Source: Deltaproteobacteria bacterium
GTDB lineage: Bacteria > Myxococcota_A > Polyangia > Polyangiales > Houyiibacteriaceae
Assembly: GCA_017644045.1 (NCBI GenBank)
Contig: JAEPMI010000008.1
Location: forward strand, 310,001-374,000
Direction: 5' to 3'
Length of the DNA: 64,000 bases
Below are positions 54,345 to 63,414 of the stretch, one piece after another (position 1 is the stretch's first letter; each line of letters opens with the position of its first letter). A program made the position numbers and the translations under genes. The notes under the pieces are model-generated. The model worked only from the letters and a program-made list of their open reading frames with translations. It ran no database searches and had not been told where the DNA came from.

Positions 54345-57059
54345 CTACTGGATGCGGATTTCGCCGATGTCGGCGGTGAAGCCGGTGGTGCCGTCGGGGC
54401 GCGTGAAGGGGATGGGGTGGTGGTTGTCGAGGACCGTCAGCCGCACCGGCATCGTGATCCCTCGGCGCACGCTGCGGGGGACCACGATCTCCACGATGTC
54501 CTTCAGCTTCTCGCCAGCGCGCCACTGGAAGGTCTTGTAGCGACCGTCGACGGGGAAGTGGTTGCCGTGGAAGTGCGGCGGCAGCGTGTAGCCCTCCGGC
54601 GGCAGGAGGTCGACGAGGAACTGCAGGTCCTTCGAGGTCTCCTGGAAGACGTCGTAGTAGAGCGTGACCTTGAAGCTCTCGCCCGCGCGCACGGTCTCCG
54701 GCTCGATGTCCACGCCCACCGCCCGGAAGGTGCTCGCGAAGTCGAGGTCCAGGCGTCGACCCATCCGCGGGAAGCTGCCGAGGCGCGCGTGAGCGATGGC
54801 CGCGGCGGTGTTGTTCTCCGGCCGATGAGTCTGCGAGGTCCAGGCGCGTAGCACGCCCACCAGCTCCTCGGCGCGCTCGGAGCGCGCATCGGAGAGATCT
54901 TCGTGCTCGGTCGGATCGGTCGAGAGATCGAAGAGCTGGAAGGTGCCGTCGCGCACCCAGTACATCAGCTTCTCGTCGCCCTGATAGACCGCCTTCACGT
55001 CGAAAGGGAAGTGCCCGTCCGGCATGAGCTCGGCGAAGAGGTAGCGCTCCGAAGGCCACTCGCGCTCGCCGGTCATCAGCGGCACGAGGCTCCGTCCCGG
55101 CACCGGCTGGTCCATCTCGACGTTCGCGAGGTTCATGAGCGTCGGCGCGAGGTCGAGCAGCCCGACCCGCTGCTCGATCCGCTGCGGCTCGAAGCCCGGC
55201 GCGCGGATCATCATCGTGGCGCGAAGCTCTTCGCCGTAGAGCGTGGTGCTGTGCCCGAAGTGGCCGTGCTCTTCGAACGCCTCGCCGTGGTCGGACGCGA
55301 TGACCACCACCGTCTCCTCCCAGAGGTCGCGCGAGTCGAGCTGCGTGAGGATGCGCTGGATCTGCGCGTCCGCGAGCGCGATCTCGGTGTCGTACTGGTC
55401 CATCAGGTCGTCGCCGAAGCGCGACTCCACGTTGTCGCGGAGGTAGGGCTGGTGGACGTTGAAGAGGTGGACCCAGAGCAGCCAGGGCGAGCCGCGCCCT
55501 TCGAGGCGGCTGAGCTCGCGGAGCCCGTCGTCGACCGGTGAGTGCCGCGGCGGCTTGTAGGTCGGGCTCTGGTCGACCTGGTCGAAGCCCTGGAAGAACC
55601 CGCGGACGCGCTCGAAGTAGTCGGTGCCCATCACGACGCTGGTCTGGTAGCCGCGACGCCCGAGCATCTCCGCGATGGTCTCGTTCGACTCCTCGAGGGT
55701 CGGCCAGAGGAACTCGGGACCCCAGTCGAGCTGGCTCGGGTACTTGCCGGTCAACATGCTCGGGATCGAGCGCAGCGAGCGCGACGAGTTCGCCAACGTC
55801 TCCTCGAAGACCACGGCCTCTTCGCAGAAGCGATCCATGTTCGGCGAGGTCTCGCGCTCGTAGCCCGCGCACCCGAGGTGGTCTGGTCGGAGCGTGTCGA
55901 TGGTCAGCAGCAGGATGTTCGGCCGCTGTGGCATCCCGGTGGGTCGCCCGGCGTAGCGGCCGTCGCCGAGGTCGCTGACGTCGCGGCTGCCGTCGCCGTC
56001 GAAGCAGTCGGCGTCGATGCCGTCGCCCTCCGGATCGGGCGCGCCGGGGAAGACGTCCGCCCGGCTGTCGTCGCAGTCGTCGCCGCCGAAGGCGAAGGAG
56101 TGCCCGTCGCCGTCGCGGTCGGTGGCGGACGCGTAGCGCCGCACCATCGCGCGCCCGAAGTGGGCACGCTGCTCGACCACGTGCCGGACGCGGTTGTCGT
56201 GGCCGTAGAAGGCGCCGCTGAACGCCAGCCCCGCGAGCGTGAGGGCGGTCGCGCTCGCCGCCGCGATCCAGGTGCGACGCGGTCGGATGCGCTTGAATCG
56301 CCAGGCGAGCACCGGCAGCAGCAGCACCGCGCCGGCGCCGATGGCGATGCCGCCGGGCGGGTAGGCGACGAGCAGACCCGGGAAGGTCACGAACGCCCAC
56401 GCCACCACGCCGGCGGATACGCCGAGCATCAGCAACGCGAGGCTCCCGATCGACGCGCTCCGGCCCATGCGCTTCGCCAGCGGCCGGAGGACCAGCAAGA
56501 AGGCGGCGCCGATCGTCGCGGCGACGAAGGCCATCCCGATCACCGCGCCAGTCGCCGCCGTCGCCGCGAGCGCGGCGTCGTGGTAGCGGGTACCGAAGTG
56601 CTCGATGGTCACCAGCGTCAGGCCGGCGAAGATGCCGAGCGCCGCGAGCGAGGACAGCCCCTTCGCGAACGCCTCGGGCGCGGCCTGGAAGGGGCGAGGC
56701 CACTTCAGCTCGGGCAGCGCGAGCGACCAGAGCGTGATGGCTGTGCCGGCAGCGGCGCCTGCCACCAGCCCGGCGGGCAGGAGCAGCGCGACCAGGTGGA
56801 CCATCGCCTCGGCGTAGGCGCCCGGGGGGACCTTGGTGCCGCTGCGGAAGAGCCCGACGACCGCGTCGGCGATCGCGGCCAAGAAGGCGACCGAGACACC
56901 GGCGAGCACGTAGCGCGCGAACGCAGGCGCAGGATCCGCGGGAGGCGCCTCCTTCTTCGCCCCCGCCGGCTCTGGCGGCTCGAGCGCGTCGGCGAGCGGC
57001 TCCGGCGCGACCGGGACGTCGCTCTCGTCGGCGGAGGGGCTGGGGATCGAATCGCTCAC
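54345..57059 (-). CDS. Sulfatase-like (alkaline phosphatase superfamily) membrane protein with MopE-type Asp motif
   Basis: 904 residues. A Pro/Glu-rich cytoplasmic start is followed by about seven membrane helices (to about 310). A short Ca/Cu-binding-like Asp-rich segment follows (DRDGDGHSF, GGDDCDD and GDGIDADCFDGDG, about 325-375). The sulfatase fold comes next: ILLLTIDTLRPDHLGCAGY (metal Asp pair), ASDHGEAFEEHGHFGH, and a C-terminal beta domain. The usual CxPxR formylglycine site is replaced by SSRSLRSIPSMLTG, with no Cys, so a Ser/Thr-nucleophile phosphotransferase or phosphatase is more likely. GTG 57059 overlaps the upstream gene's stop. Confidence 0.8.
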   Translation of the reverse strand: MSDSIPSPSADESDVPVAPEPLADALEPPEPAGAKKEAPPADPAPAFARYVLAGVSVAFLAAIADAVVGLFRSGTKVPPGAYAEAMVHLVALLLPAGLVAGAAAGTAITLWSLALPELKWPRPFQAAPEAFAKGLSSLAALGIFAGLTLVTIEHFGTRYHDAALAATAATGAVIGMAFVAATIGAAFLLVLRPLAKRMGRSASIGSLALLMLGVSAGVVAWAFVTFPGLLVAYPPGGIAIGAGAVLLLPVLAWRFKRIRPRRTWIAAASATALTLAGLAFSGAFYGHDNRVRHVVEQRAHFGRAMVRRYASATDRDGDGHSFAFGGDDCDDSRADVFPGAPDPEGDGIDADCFDGDGSRDVSDLGDGRYAGRPTGMPQRPNILLLTIDTLRPDHLGCAGYERETSPNMDRFCEEAVVFEETLANSSRSLRSIPSMLTGKYPSQLDWGPEFLWPTLEESNETIAEMLGRRGYQTSVVMGTDYFERVRGFFQGFDQVDQSPTYKPPRHSPVDDGLRELSRLEGRGSPWLLWVHLFNVHQPYLRDNVESRFGDDLMDQYDTEIALADAQIQRILTQLDSRDLWEETVVVIASDHGEAFEEHGHFGHSTTLYGEELRATMMIRAPGFEPQRIEQRVGLLDLAPTLMNLANVEMDQPVPGRSLVPLMTGEREWPSERYLFAELMPDGHFPFDVKAVYQGDEKLMYWVRDGTFQLFDLSTDPTEHEDLSDARSERAEELVGVLRAWTSQTHRPENNTAAAIAHARLGSFPRMGRRLDLDFASTFRAVGVDIEPETVRAGESFKVTLYYDVFQETSKDLQFLVDLLPPEGYTLPPHFHGNHFPVDGRYKTFQWRAGEKLKDIVEIVVPRSVRRGITMPVRLTVLDNHHPIPFTRPDGTTGFTADIGEIRIQ

Positions 57060-59101
57060 CGGTCGAAGTACACGTCGCGGTCGAAGTTCTCGTAGGTGTC
57101 GAAGCCGGTCTCGTAGGTGACCACGAAGCGGGCGGCGACCCCGACGAAGACGAGCATCTGAGCCACGAGCGCCGCGCGCGCCACCCGACGCAGCCAGGGG
57201 CGATCCCACACCTCGACCAACGCCCAGGGCGCCATGATGACCGCGACCACGCCCAGGATCAGCGCGCGGAGCATGGGCCAGTCGGTCGGGTTCTTCATCG
57301 TCGCCGGCTCGAACGTGAAGTTCAGCGTGTACATGACCAGCAGGAGCGCGACGATCATCCCACCGAAGAGTCCGGGGCGCTCCCAGAGGTCCGCGAGGAA
57401 CACGCCAGCGCCGAGACAGAGCCACGGGAAGAGCGGCATGGCGTACCAGCCGAAAGTCCAGCTGCCGGCGCCGACCGCGATGGCCAGCAGGTACACGATC
57501 AGCGGCACCGTCCAGACCGCGCGGTCCTTCCGCGACATCCGGCGATAGGCCACGGCGCTCGCCAGCCAGAGGAAGAGCATCCAGCCGCGCCCGATGACGT
57601 TGTGGTTCACCAGCGTGACGTCGAACCAGCGCGAGAAGATGTTGAAGTGCATCGGACGCCGCGCCTGGTGCGAGGTGGTGAACCAGAAGACGTCCCAGTC
57701 GATGGCGGCGGCGAAGCCGAGGAGCAGCCCGACGCTGGTCACGATGCCCACGGTCGACGCGATCCAGAACGCCTTCGTCTCGCCCTCGGCGGCGACGAGC
57801 ATGCCGAGGGCGATCACCACCGCGAAGCCCGGGATCTTGGTGACGGTGCACAGACCCGCGCACACCGCGGCGATCAAGAGCGGCCGGAGCCGCTTGGTGT
57901 CCCGCCAGTGTAGGAACGCGAGCACGGCGCCGAGCATCAAGGGGACCAGCAGGGCCTCTTCCTTGATGGCCCGCCCCTGCAGCACGATCGTCGGCATCGT
58001 CGCGTAGAGCAGCGCGGCGAAGTGCGCGGCTGGACCGGTCGGGCTCAGCTTTCGCGCGACCAGGAAGAGGAGCGTGAGCGCCACCAGCGAGAGCAGGATC
58101 GGCACCAGCCGCGTGTGTTTGAGCTTCGAGTGCGTGAAGTGGTCCGCGCCGCCCGCGTGTGCGGCGACGCCGACCAGCGAGTGCATCAGCGGCGGGTGCT
58201 CGAAGTAGGGCCGGATGAGGTTCCAGCGCTGCCCCCAGACGCTGATCGTCTCGTGCTGGACCTTGTCGTCGTAGGTGCGCGCCCAGAGCGACCAGCCGAC
58301 CGTCGATCCGTCCTCGACGAGCTGCCATCCGTTCCAGGTGGCGAAGAGCTCGTCGCCGTTCACCCGCATGTCGGGCATCACGTCGTAGTCGAAGAGCCGT
58401 AGGCCGAGCCCCGCGCAGAGGATCAGCACGAAGGCCGTCCCCGAGATCATGCGCCGCCGCCGCGTGCCCTTCGCCAGGATGGTCAGCGCCACCGCGAGTC
58501 CGAAGCCGAGCGCGATCAGGAGCGAGATCAGCCAGAGCGCGGTGCGGTCCGGGTTGGCGTAGGCCGGCGTGAAGGCGCTCGCCGGCAGCTCCTCACAGAG
58601 GGTCGGCTCGTGCTCGGCGCAGAGCTCCCACCGCAGCTCGTTGCGGTCGCGGCGCAGGTCCCCCTCCCAGCGCGCGTCCACGCGCTGTGGCGAGCCGTCG
58701 AGCAGCACCGGCTCCGACGACGCCCGACCGCCGCCGACCCGGACGCGCTTCGTGCCCGTGCCGGCGAGCCGCAACAGACCCGGCCGCGGGGGGTCGACGA
58801 CGGTCGAGAGGTGCGCACGAAACTCGAAGAGCTGACCGGGGATCGGGTGGGCGTCGGCGTTCCACTTCTGGGCGAAGCGGGAGAGCACCCGTCGGTCGCT
58901 GGGGAAGTGCGGGCGATGCTCCACCGTCGTGGCGACGGGGATCACGGACTGGCCGAGCACCGCCTCCCAGCGCGCGGTGATGCCGCGCTTGGCGAAGCCG
59001 TCCGCGAGCCACGCCCCTCCGAGCACCACCAGCATGGCGACGAGCGCCCCGGCCAACGCCGGGGCGTAGCGATCCCGTCGCCTCGGCCTCGTGGAGCTCA
59101 T
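57056..59101 (-). CDS. GT-C (ArnT/PMT-like) glycosyltransferase
   Basis: 681 residues. TM1 (about 14-34) precedes a periplasmic beta domain (about 40-165) and then ten or more helices. GT-C hallmarks are the acidic loop RVNGDELFATWNGWQ (likely catalytic Asp/Glu), the family motif YFEHPPLMHSL and IKEEALLVPLML. PMT_2/GT39 relatives transfer sugars from polyprenyl-phosphate donors on the periplasmic face. The ATG at 59101 overlaps the stop of the YfhO-like gene (ATGA), and its own stop overlaps the sulfatase-like gene (GTGA), so the three are translated as a unit. Confidence 0.82.
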   Translation of the reverse strand: MSSTRPRRRDRYAPALAGALVAMLVVLGGAWLADGFAKRGITARWEAVLGQSVIPVATTVEHRPHFPSDRRVLSRFAQKWNADAHPIPGQLFEFRAHLSTVVDPPRPGLLRLAGTGTKRVRVGGGRASSEPVLLDGSPQRVDARWEGDLRRDRNELRWELCAEHEPTLCEELPASAFTPAYANPDRTALWLISLLIALGFGLAVALTILAKGTRRRRMISGTAFVLILCAGLGLRLFDYDVMPDMRVNGDELFATWNGWQLVEDGSTVGWSLWARTYDDKVQHETISVWGQRWNLIRPYFEHPPLMHSLVGVAAHAGGADHFTHSKLKHTRLVPILLSLVALTLLFLVARKLSPTGPAAHFAALLYATMPTIVLQGRAIKEEALLVPLMLGAVLAFLHWRDTKRLRPLLIAAVCAGLCTVTKIPGFAVVIALGMLVAAEGETKAFWIASTVGIVTSVGLLLGFAAAIDWDVFWFTTSHQARRPMHFNIFSRWFDVTLVNHNVIGRGWMLFLWLASAVAYRRMSRKDRAVWTVPLIVYLLAIAVGAGSWTFGWYAMPLFPWLCLGAGVFLADLWERPGLFGGMIVALLLVMYTLNFTFEPATMKNPTDWPMLRALILGVVAVIMAPWALVEVWDRPWLRRVARAALVAQMLVFVGVAARFVVTYETGFDTYENFDRDVYFDR

Positions 59102-60810
59102 GAGGGGTCCGCCTTTACCACGGGTCGGCGATTCCGCCGCCAGGCGAAGGCGAGCCACCAGAGCAGGCAGCCGAGGGCGCCTGCCGCGGAGAGGCCGAGC
59201 GAGAGCCCGAGCTTCTTCGGTCGGTAGCGGAGGTCGATTCGGTGGCTGCCCGCCGGGAGCTCGACCTCGAGCCGCGCGGCCTCGCGGTCGATGGTGCCGC
59301 TCTGGCCTTGGTCGAGCTGCCAGCTGCTCCCGCCCCGCTGGTTCACCACCATGCGCGCCGGTGCTTCGAGCTCGACCTCGGCCCAGACGTGGTCGAGCCC
59401 ACGGCCGAGCGAGGTGACCCGACCCGGGCCCTGGATGGTGGCCTGCGGTCGATCGCCCGCGCGCAGCCCCGGTACGGAAGGAACGTCCATCGGGTCGTAA
59501 CAGATGCCGGTGCCGACGTTGAGCTGGGGGAAGTCCGCGTAGCGCGCGTAGGGGAGGCTGGTGAGGTGGAAACGCTCCGCGGGCGCGTCGGTGGTGATGG
59601 CCGCGCCGTCCCATCGGTCGATGACGCGCGCGTTCACGCTCAACAGATCGAAGCCGAGCAGGATCACCACCAGCGTGGCCCCGGCCGCGCTCGCGCCCGA
59701 CACCGAACGGAGCCGCCCCATGAGCTGGTCGAGCCCCGCGCCTGCGAGCAACGCCAGGTAGAGCGTGACGAAGATCATGAATCGGCTCGGCACCCGCAGC
59801 GAGTCGTAGACCGGCAGATGGTGGATGAGCCGCCAGGGGCTCCAGGGCCCCTTGTTGCCGAGCATGAGCGCGCCGAACACCAGTAGTCCGACGATCCAGA
59901 CGCGTTCCTTCTTCCACGCGCGCGCCAGCCCGAACGTCGCCAGCAGCAGCACGATGGGTCCGAGGTAGGCCCCGTACTCCGGCCAGCTGTACGCCCCGAC
60001 CGGGTGCTCCGGCTCGGTTCGAGCCATCAGCATCGACCAGACGGCGTTCCAGTCGAGCCGGTCCAGGAGATCGGTCTCGCGCGGGTGCTCGGCGAGGGTG
60101 TCCAGGATCGGGATCAGCCGACCGGCGCAGAGCAGCAGCGCGAGCGCCGCGGCGGCGGCGCCGACCCAGACCAGCCGGAGCTTCTCGCGATGCAGCCGGG
60201 TCGCCGCGTCGAAGGCGAGGAGCAGCACGAAGTAGGGGAGGGGGTAGACGCCGCCCTCCCAGAGGGTCAGCCCCATGAGCAGGGCCACCACCACCGCGTG
60301 TCGCGGGTCGGAGGGCGCGCGCTGCCACGCGAGCAGCAGCCAGGGCGTGAACGCGAAGGGGGCGAAGGGGGCGTGGCCACCCGCCAGATGCCAGGCGAAA
60401 TAGCCGGACCCCCCGAAGGCGAGGCTCGCGACCATGGCGCCGCGGATGCTCAGCCCGTGGCGCCGCGCCAGCAGGGCCATCCCGTGAAAGGCTGCGAAGA
60501 CGTGGAAGGCCAGGTAGAGCTTGATCGCCACCGTGCTGCCGACCCAGAGGCTCAGCCAGAAGAAGGGCCCGTAGACCTGGGCCTGCGGGTTCCCCCAGAG
60601 CGTGATGCCGCCGCAGTGGTGGGCGTCCCAGAGGGGGAGGGCGCCGTAGCGCTCCACGCCGACCCGGCCGACCTCCCACATGTGGTGGAAGAACTGCCAA
60701 TCGCCCCAGCCCGTCGCCTGTGGGTCGAGGAAGACCACCACCCAGAACGCGGCGGTCGCGCCGAGGGCGAAGGGCAACGCCCAGCGGCTGGCCGCGGTTC
60801 GGCGGGACAC
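59098..60810 (-). CDS. YfhO-like polytopic membrane protein
   Basis: 570 residues with about eleven helices. The first loop WGDWQFFHHMWEVGRVG and PLWDAHHCGGITLWGNPQAQVYGP, and YDSLRVPSRFMIFVTLYLAL further on, match YfhO-like or PTPS-related membrane proteins, some of which glycosylate lipoteichoic or other polymers. A C-terminal beta domain (about 440-540) precedes the last helix. GTG start at 60810. It is the first gene of the operon YfhO-like - ArnT-like - sulfatase-like, with a 99-base gap to the divergent methyltransferase gene. Confidence 0.78.
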   Translation of the reverse strand: MSRRTAASRWALPFALGATAAFWVVVFLDPQATGWGDWQFFHHMWEVGRVGVERYGALPLWDAHHCGGITLWGNPQAQVYGPFFWLSLWVGSTVAIKLYLAFHVFAAFHGMALLARRHGLSIRGAMVASLAFGGSGYFAWHLAGGHAPFAPFAFTPWLLLAWQRAPSDPRHAVVVALLMGLTLWEGGVYPLPYFVLLLAFDAATRLHREKLRLVWVGAAAAALALLLCAGRLIPILDTLAEHPRETDLLDRLDWNAVWSMLMARTEPEHPVGAYSWPEYGAYLGPIVLLLATFGLARAWKKERVWIVGLLVFGALMLGNKGPWSPWRLIHHLPVYDSLRVPSRFMIFVTLYLALLAGAGLDQLMGRLRSVSGASAAGATLVVILLGFDLLSVNARVIDRWDGAAITTDAPAERFHLTSLPYARYADFPQLNVGTGICYDPMDVPSVPGLRAGDRPQATIQGPGRVTSLGRGLDHVWAEVELEAPARMVVNQRGGSSWQLDQGQSGTIDREAARLEVELPAGSHRIDLRYRPKKLGLSLGLSAAGALGCLLWWLAFAWRRNRRPVVKADPS

Positions 60811-60909
60811 GGGTCGTGCGTAGCAGATTTTGGCCCGATCGGCGTGTTTTCGACCCCCGTGCTAGGACCCGGTCCGTGACCCCGATGACCCCTTCCACGG
60901 AGCGCTGCC

Positions 60910-61647
60910 ATGGACCTGCGTGAGCGCGGCGGCGAGGAGCCGACCCAGCGCCACCCTTGGGAGCGCTCGCGGGCGGCCTTCTTCCTGGAGGTCCTCGAGC
61001 GTCAGGGCGGGTTCTCGGGCCAGCTCCTGGACGCCGGTGCCGGCGACGGTTGGCTGGCCGGGCAGGTGGCCCGCCGCTGGGGTGCGCAGGCGACCTGCTG
61101 GGACGCCTTCTACACCGACGAGCAGCTCCGCGAGCTCTCGGCCGCCGAGCCGGATCTGACCTTCGTCCGCGACCAACCCGACGGTCCCTTCGACCTGGTC
61201 TTGCTCCTCGACGTGCTCGAGCACGTCCCGAACGACGTGGACTTCCTCCGTTCGCTGGTGGATCGGCTCGCGCCCGGCGGCCAGGTCCTCATCAGCGTGC
61301 CGGCATGGCCGGCTCTCTTCAGCGCGCACGACACCTTCCTCCGCCACTACCGTCGCTACCGCCGTGGGGAGGCGCTGGACGTCATCGAGCGCGCGGGCCT
61401 CCGCGCGGTCGAGTCTGGCGGGCTCTTCCACGGGCTGCTCCCGGTGCGTGCGCTGCAGGTCGGCCTCGAGAAGGTCCGCGGGGCTCCCGACCCCGAAGCC
61501 CAAGAGGGTCTCGCGACCGGGCCCAAGGGCTGGCTCAACGAGGCCATCACCCGAGGGCTGGTGCTCGAGCAGAAGGTCACCCACGCGGCTGCGGGCGCAG
61601 GCGTCTTCGTGCCGGGCCTGAGCTTCTACGCGCTGACCGAGCGCTGA
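60910..61647 (+). CDS. Class I SAM-dependent methyltransferase
   Basis: A 245-residue soluble protein. The SAM-binding motif LLDAGAGDGWLAGQVA (about 39-54), an acidic residue at the end of the next strand, and FDLVLLLDVLEHVPN (motif IV region) are clear. RLAPGGQVLISVPAWPALFS and HDTFLRHYRRY closely follow methyltransferases found in polysaccharide and glycolipid clusters. It may methylate a sugar or polyprenyl intermediate made by the neighbouring membrane enzymes. It is divergent from the YfhO-like gene; its stop is one base from the lepB stop. Confidence 0.88.
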   Translation: MDLRERGGEEPTQRHPWERSRAAFFLEVLERQGGFSGQLLDAGAGDGWLAGQVARRWGAQATCWDAFYTDEQLRELSAAEPDLTFVRDQPDGPFDLVLLLDVLEHVPNDVDFLRSLVDRLAPGGQVLISVPAWPALFSAHDTFLRHYRRYRRGEALDVIERAGLRAVESGGLFHGLLPVRALQVGLEKVRGAPDPEAQEGLATGPKGWLNEAITRGLVLEQKVTHAAAGAGVFVPGLSFYALTER

Positions 61648-61648
61648 G

Positions 61649-62239
61649 TCAGTCGAGGTCGACGACCCCGACGACTCGGTCGAGCGGAATGGCGCCGATG
61701 TGCGGGTTGCTACTGTCGTTCGACCGATCGCGGTGGTCGCCGAGCACGAAGACGTGGCCCTCGGGGACCTCGATCGCGCCCATGCTTCGGCAGCTGTTTC
61801 CGGTGTCGAGAACGATGTACGTTGCACCGGAGACCGCGTGCTCCCGGAAGCAGCGGGGCGGTTCGGGGTCCCCGAAGGGTGAACCGACGTAGGGGCCGCG
61901 AGGGCACTCGACGGGCTCGTGGCGCAGCGCGGTTCCGTCGACCTCGACCACGCACTCCGGGCTGATGCTCACGGTCTCGCCGCCGACGGCGACCACTCGC
62001 TTGGCGATCCGCACCTCGTCGACGGGCGAACGAACGACGACGATGTCGCCGTGGGTCGGGGCGTCGTCGGAGAAGAGCAACACGTCGAACGCCTCACCAT
62101 CGAAGAGCGCGGGCTCCATGGACGGGCCGCTCGAGTGAAAGGTCCTCGTCGGATGAAGGGCGTAGGAGATGCCCCATCCAACGACTCCGACGAGGAGGAT
62201 GGCTCCGAGGGCCAACCAGATCTTCAACGCGCGCGGCAT
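61649..62239 (-). CDS. lepB: Signal peptidase I
   Basis: 196 residues. One N-terminal membrane helix (about 7-27), then box B SGPSMEP with catalytic Ser40, box D RIAKRVVAVGG with general-base Lys80, and box E GDHRDRSNDS (about 167). The periplasmic domain has two extra Cys pairs, as in many Gram-negative enzymes. It removes signal peptides from exported proteins. It is a shorter form with one helix, so a second lepB may exist elsewhere. Convergent with the methyltransferase with a one-base gap. Confidence 0.93.
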   Translation of the reverse strand: MPRALKIWLALGAILLVGVVGWGISYALHPTRTFHSSGPSMEPALFDGEAFDVLLFSDDAPTHGDIVVVRSPVDEVRIAKRVVAVGGETVSISPECVVEVDGTALRHEPVECPRGPYVGSPFGDPEPPRCFREHAVSGATYIVLDTGNSCRSMGAIEVPEGHVFVLGDHRDRSNDSSNPHIGAIPLDRVVGVVDLD

Positions 62240-62324
62240 GAGTCTCCCTAGCCCAGCCTTGCCGTGCGTCGAGTGAGTCCGATTCGGTGGTCCTTGGGTT
62301 CACCATCCGCGTGGCGTTCTCAGG

Positions 62325-62864
62325 TCAATCGAGGCGCTCGTGGAAGGTCTCCGCGAAGCGGGTGACCTGATCCCAGTCGGTGTACTCCCAGTCGTGCTCG
62401 GTGTCGGTCTCGCCGCCCTTGCTCGCGCTGCTCTTCTTCATGATGAAACGCTTGAGCCAGCTGTACTCGGTGTACTTGAGCGCGCCGGCGACCGCTTCGG
62501 CCTGAGCGGGCTTCCAGCCGCTCTCTTCCTGAAAGGCCTCGAGCGCCTGAGCCGCTTCGGCCAGCGTGTCGTCCGCCGCGGCGGACATGCTCACGGAGAA
62601 GAACGCGGAGGGCATCTCCGAGAGCACCGGCGCGTGCTTCTTGGCGAGGCCGCGGATGTAGCGCTGGTGCCGTCCCTCGTGGATGGACGCGCCGATGATG
62701 ATTCCGTCATAAGCGGTGGGTTCGAAGTCGGGGTCGAGCTCGGAGCCCAGGAGCAGCTCCACGCGGTCGTCGTGGTGCCGGAGCGTTTGCGCCATGTGCT
62801 CGGCGATCTTGCGGGTCTGGCCTTCGGTCGTGCCGTAGATGATGGCGATGCGGTGACTGGTCAT
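62325..62864 (-). CDS. hemG: HemG-type flavodoxin-domain protoporphyrinogen oxidase
   Basis: 179 residues, the length of E. coli HemG. The FMN phosphate loop is YGTTEGQTRKIAEHMA (about 10-25). The HemG-specific stretches GASIHEGRHQRYIRGLA, PSAFFSVSM and ALKYTEYSWLKRFIMKK are all present, including the long insert that separates HemG from plain flavodoxins, and the end EYTDWDQV. It oxidises protoporphyrinogen IX to protoporphyrin IX using menaquinone. No other haem genes are adjacent. Confidence 0.88.
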   Translation of the reverse strand: MTSHRIAIIYGTTEGQTRKIAEHMAQTLRHHDDRVELLLGSELDPDFEPTAYDGIIIGASIHEGRHQRYIRGLAKKHAPVLSEMPSAFFSVSMSAAADDTLAEAAQALEAFQEESGWKPAQAEAVAGALKYTEYSWLKRFIMKKSSASKGGETDTEHDWEYTDWDQVTRFAETFHERLD

Positions 62865-62961
62865 CGGACGATCCTCCTGGCCGACCGCCCATCAAGAACC
62901 GGGCCACCGATGGGGGCCGCATTCGAGCGCGGGGAGGGCGCAAGAAGCGCGCGTTCGTCGC

Positions 62962-63381
62962 TCAGCTCGCAGATGTTGCAGGGCGATGCCGCTCGCCGAG
63001 GGCCACGAGCCAGAAGAGCGCCGGCGGACGGGCGGGCGCACCGACCGAGGGGTCGCCCGCGCGCCAGCGCTCGAGCGTGCGTGCCCAGCCATCGACGAAT
63101 GCGTCCGTCACGGCCAGCGACGCGAGCTCTTCGCCGAACGCGAGCAGCGCGGGGCGGTGGTGCTCGAGCGCCCAGGCGACGAAGCGTTCGAGCGCCACCA
63201 GGTCTTCCGCCTGCGCTCGCTCCGCGTCCTTCGCTTCCTCCCGCGACGCAGGGCTCATGCGTTCCGGGTAGTAGCGGGCCTCCGAGAGGAGTCCGGCTCG
63301 CCGGTCCATTCGCTGGCACCGATCCACCGCCGACGCGAGTTTCTCCTCCAAGCTCCGGGCCACGGACGGAGGATAGAGCAT
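62962..63381 (-). CDS. Small helical protein of unknown function
   Basis: 139 residues with no signal peptide or membrane helix. It is predicted to be almost all helix and rich in Ala, Glu and Arg. Two Trp-rich stretches (VAWALEHHRPALLAFGEEL and DGWARTLERWRAG) are the only distinctive parts. No family recognised. It lies 97 bases upstream of hemG on the same strand and is divergent from the lipoprotein at 63415 with a 33-base gap. Confidence 0.55.
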   Translation of the reverse strand: MLYPPSVARSLEEKLASAVDRCQRMDRRAGLLSEARYYPERMSPASREEAKDAERAQAEDLVALERFVAWALEHHRPALLAFGEELASLAVTDAFVDGWARTLERWRAGDPSVGAPARPPALFWLVALGERHRPATSAS

Positions 63382-63414
63382 GTGGCCTCGCTGCCGTCTG
63401 CTAAGCTGTGAACC

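Noticed and set aside
54345-58328. A 1327-codon open frame suggesting a fused giant protein
   Set aside because: The frame upstream of GTG 57059 runs inside the ArnT-like gene in another frame and encodes low-complexity Arg/Ala/Gly text; the real start is at the 4-base overlap.
57056-60898. A 1280-codon open frame joining the ArnT-like and YfhO-like genes
   Set aside because: Both genes have full, separate proteins in different frames, joined by an ATGA overlap at 59098-59101.
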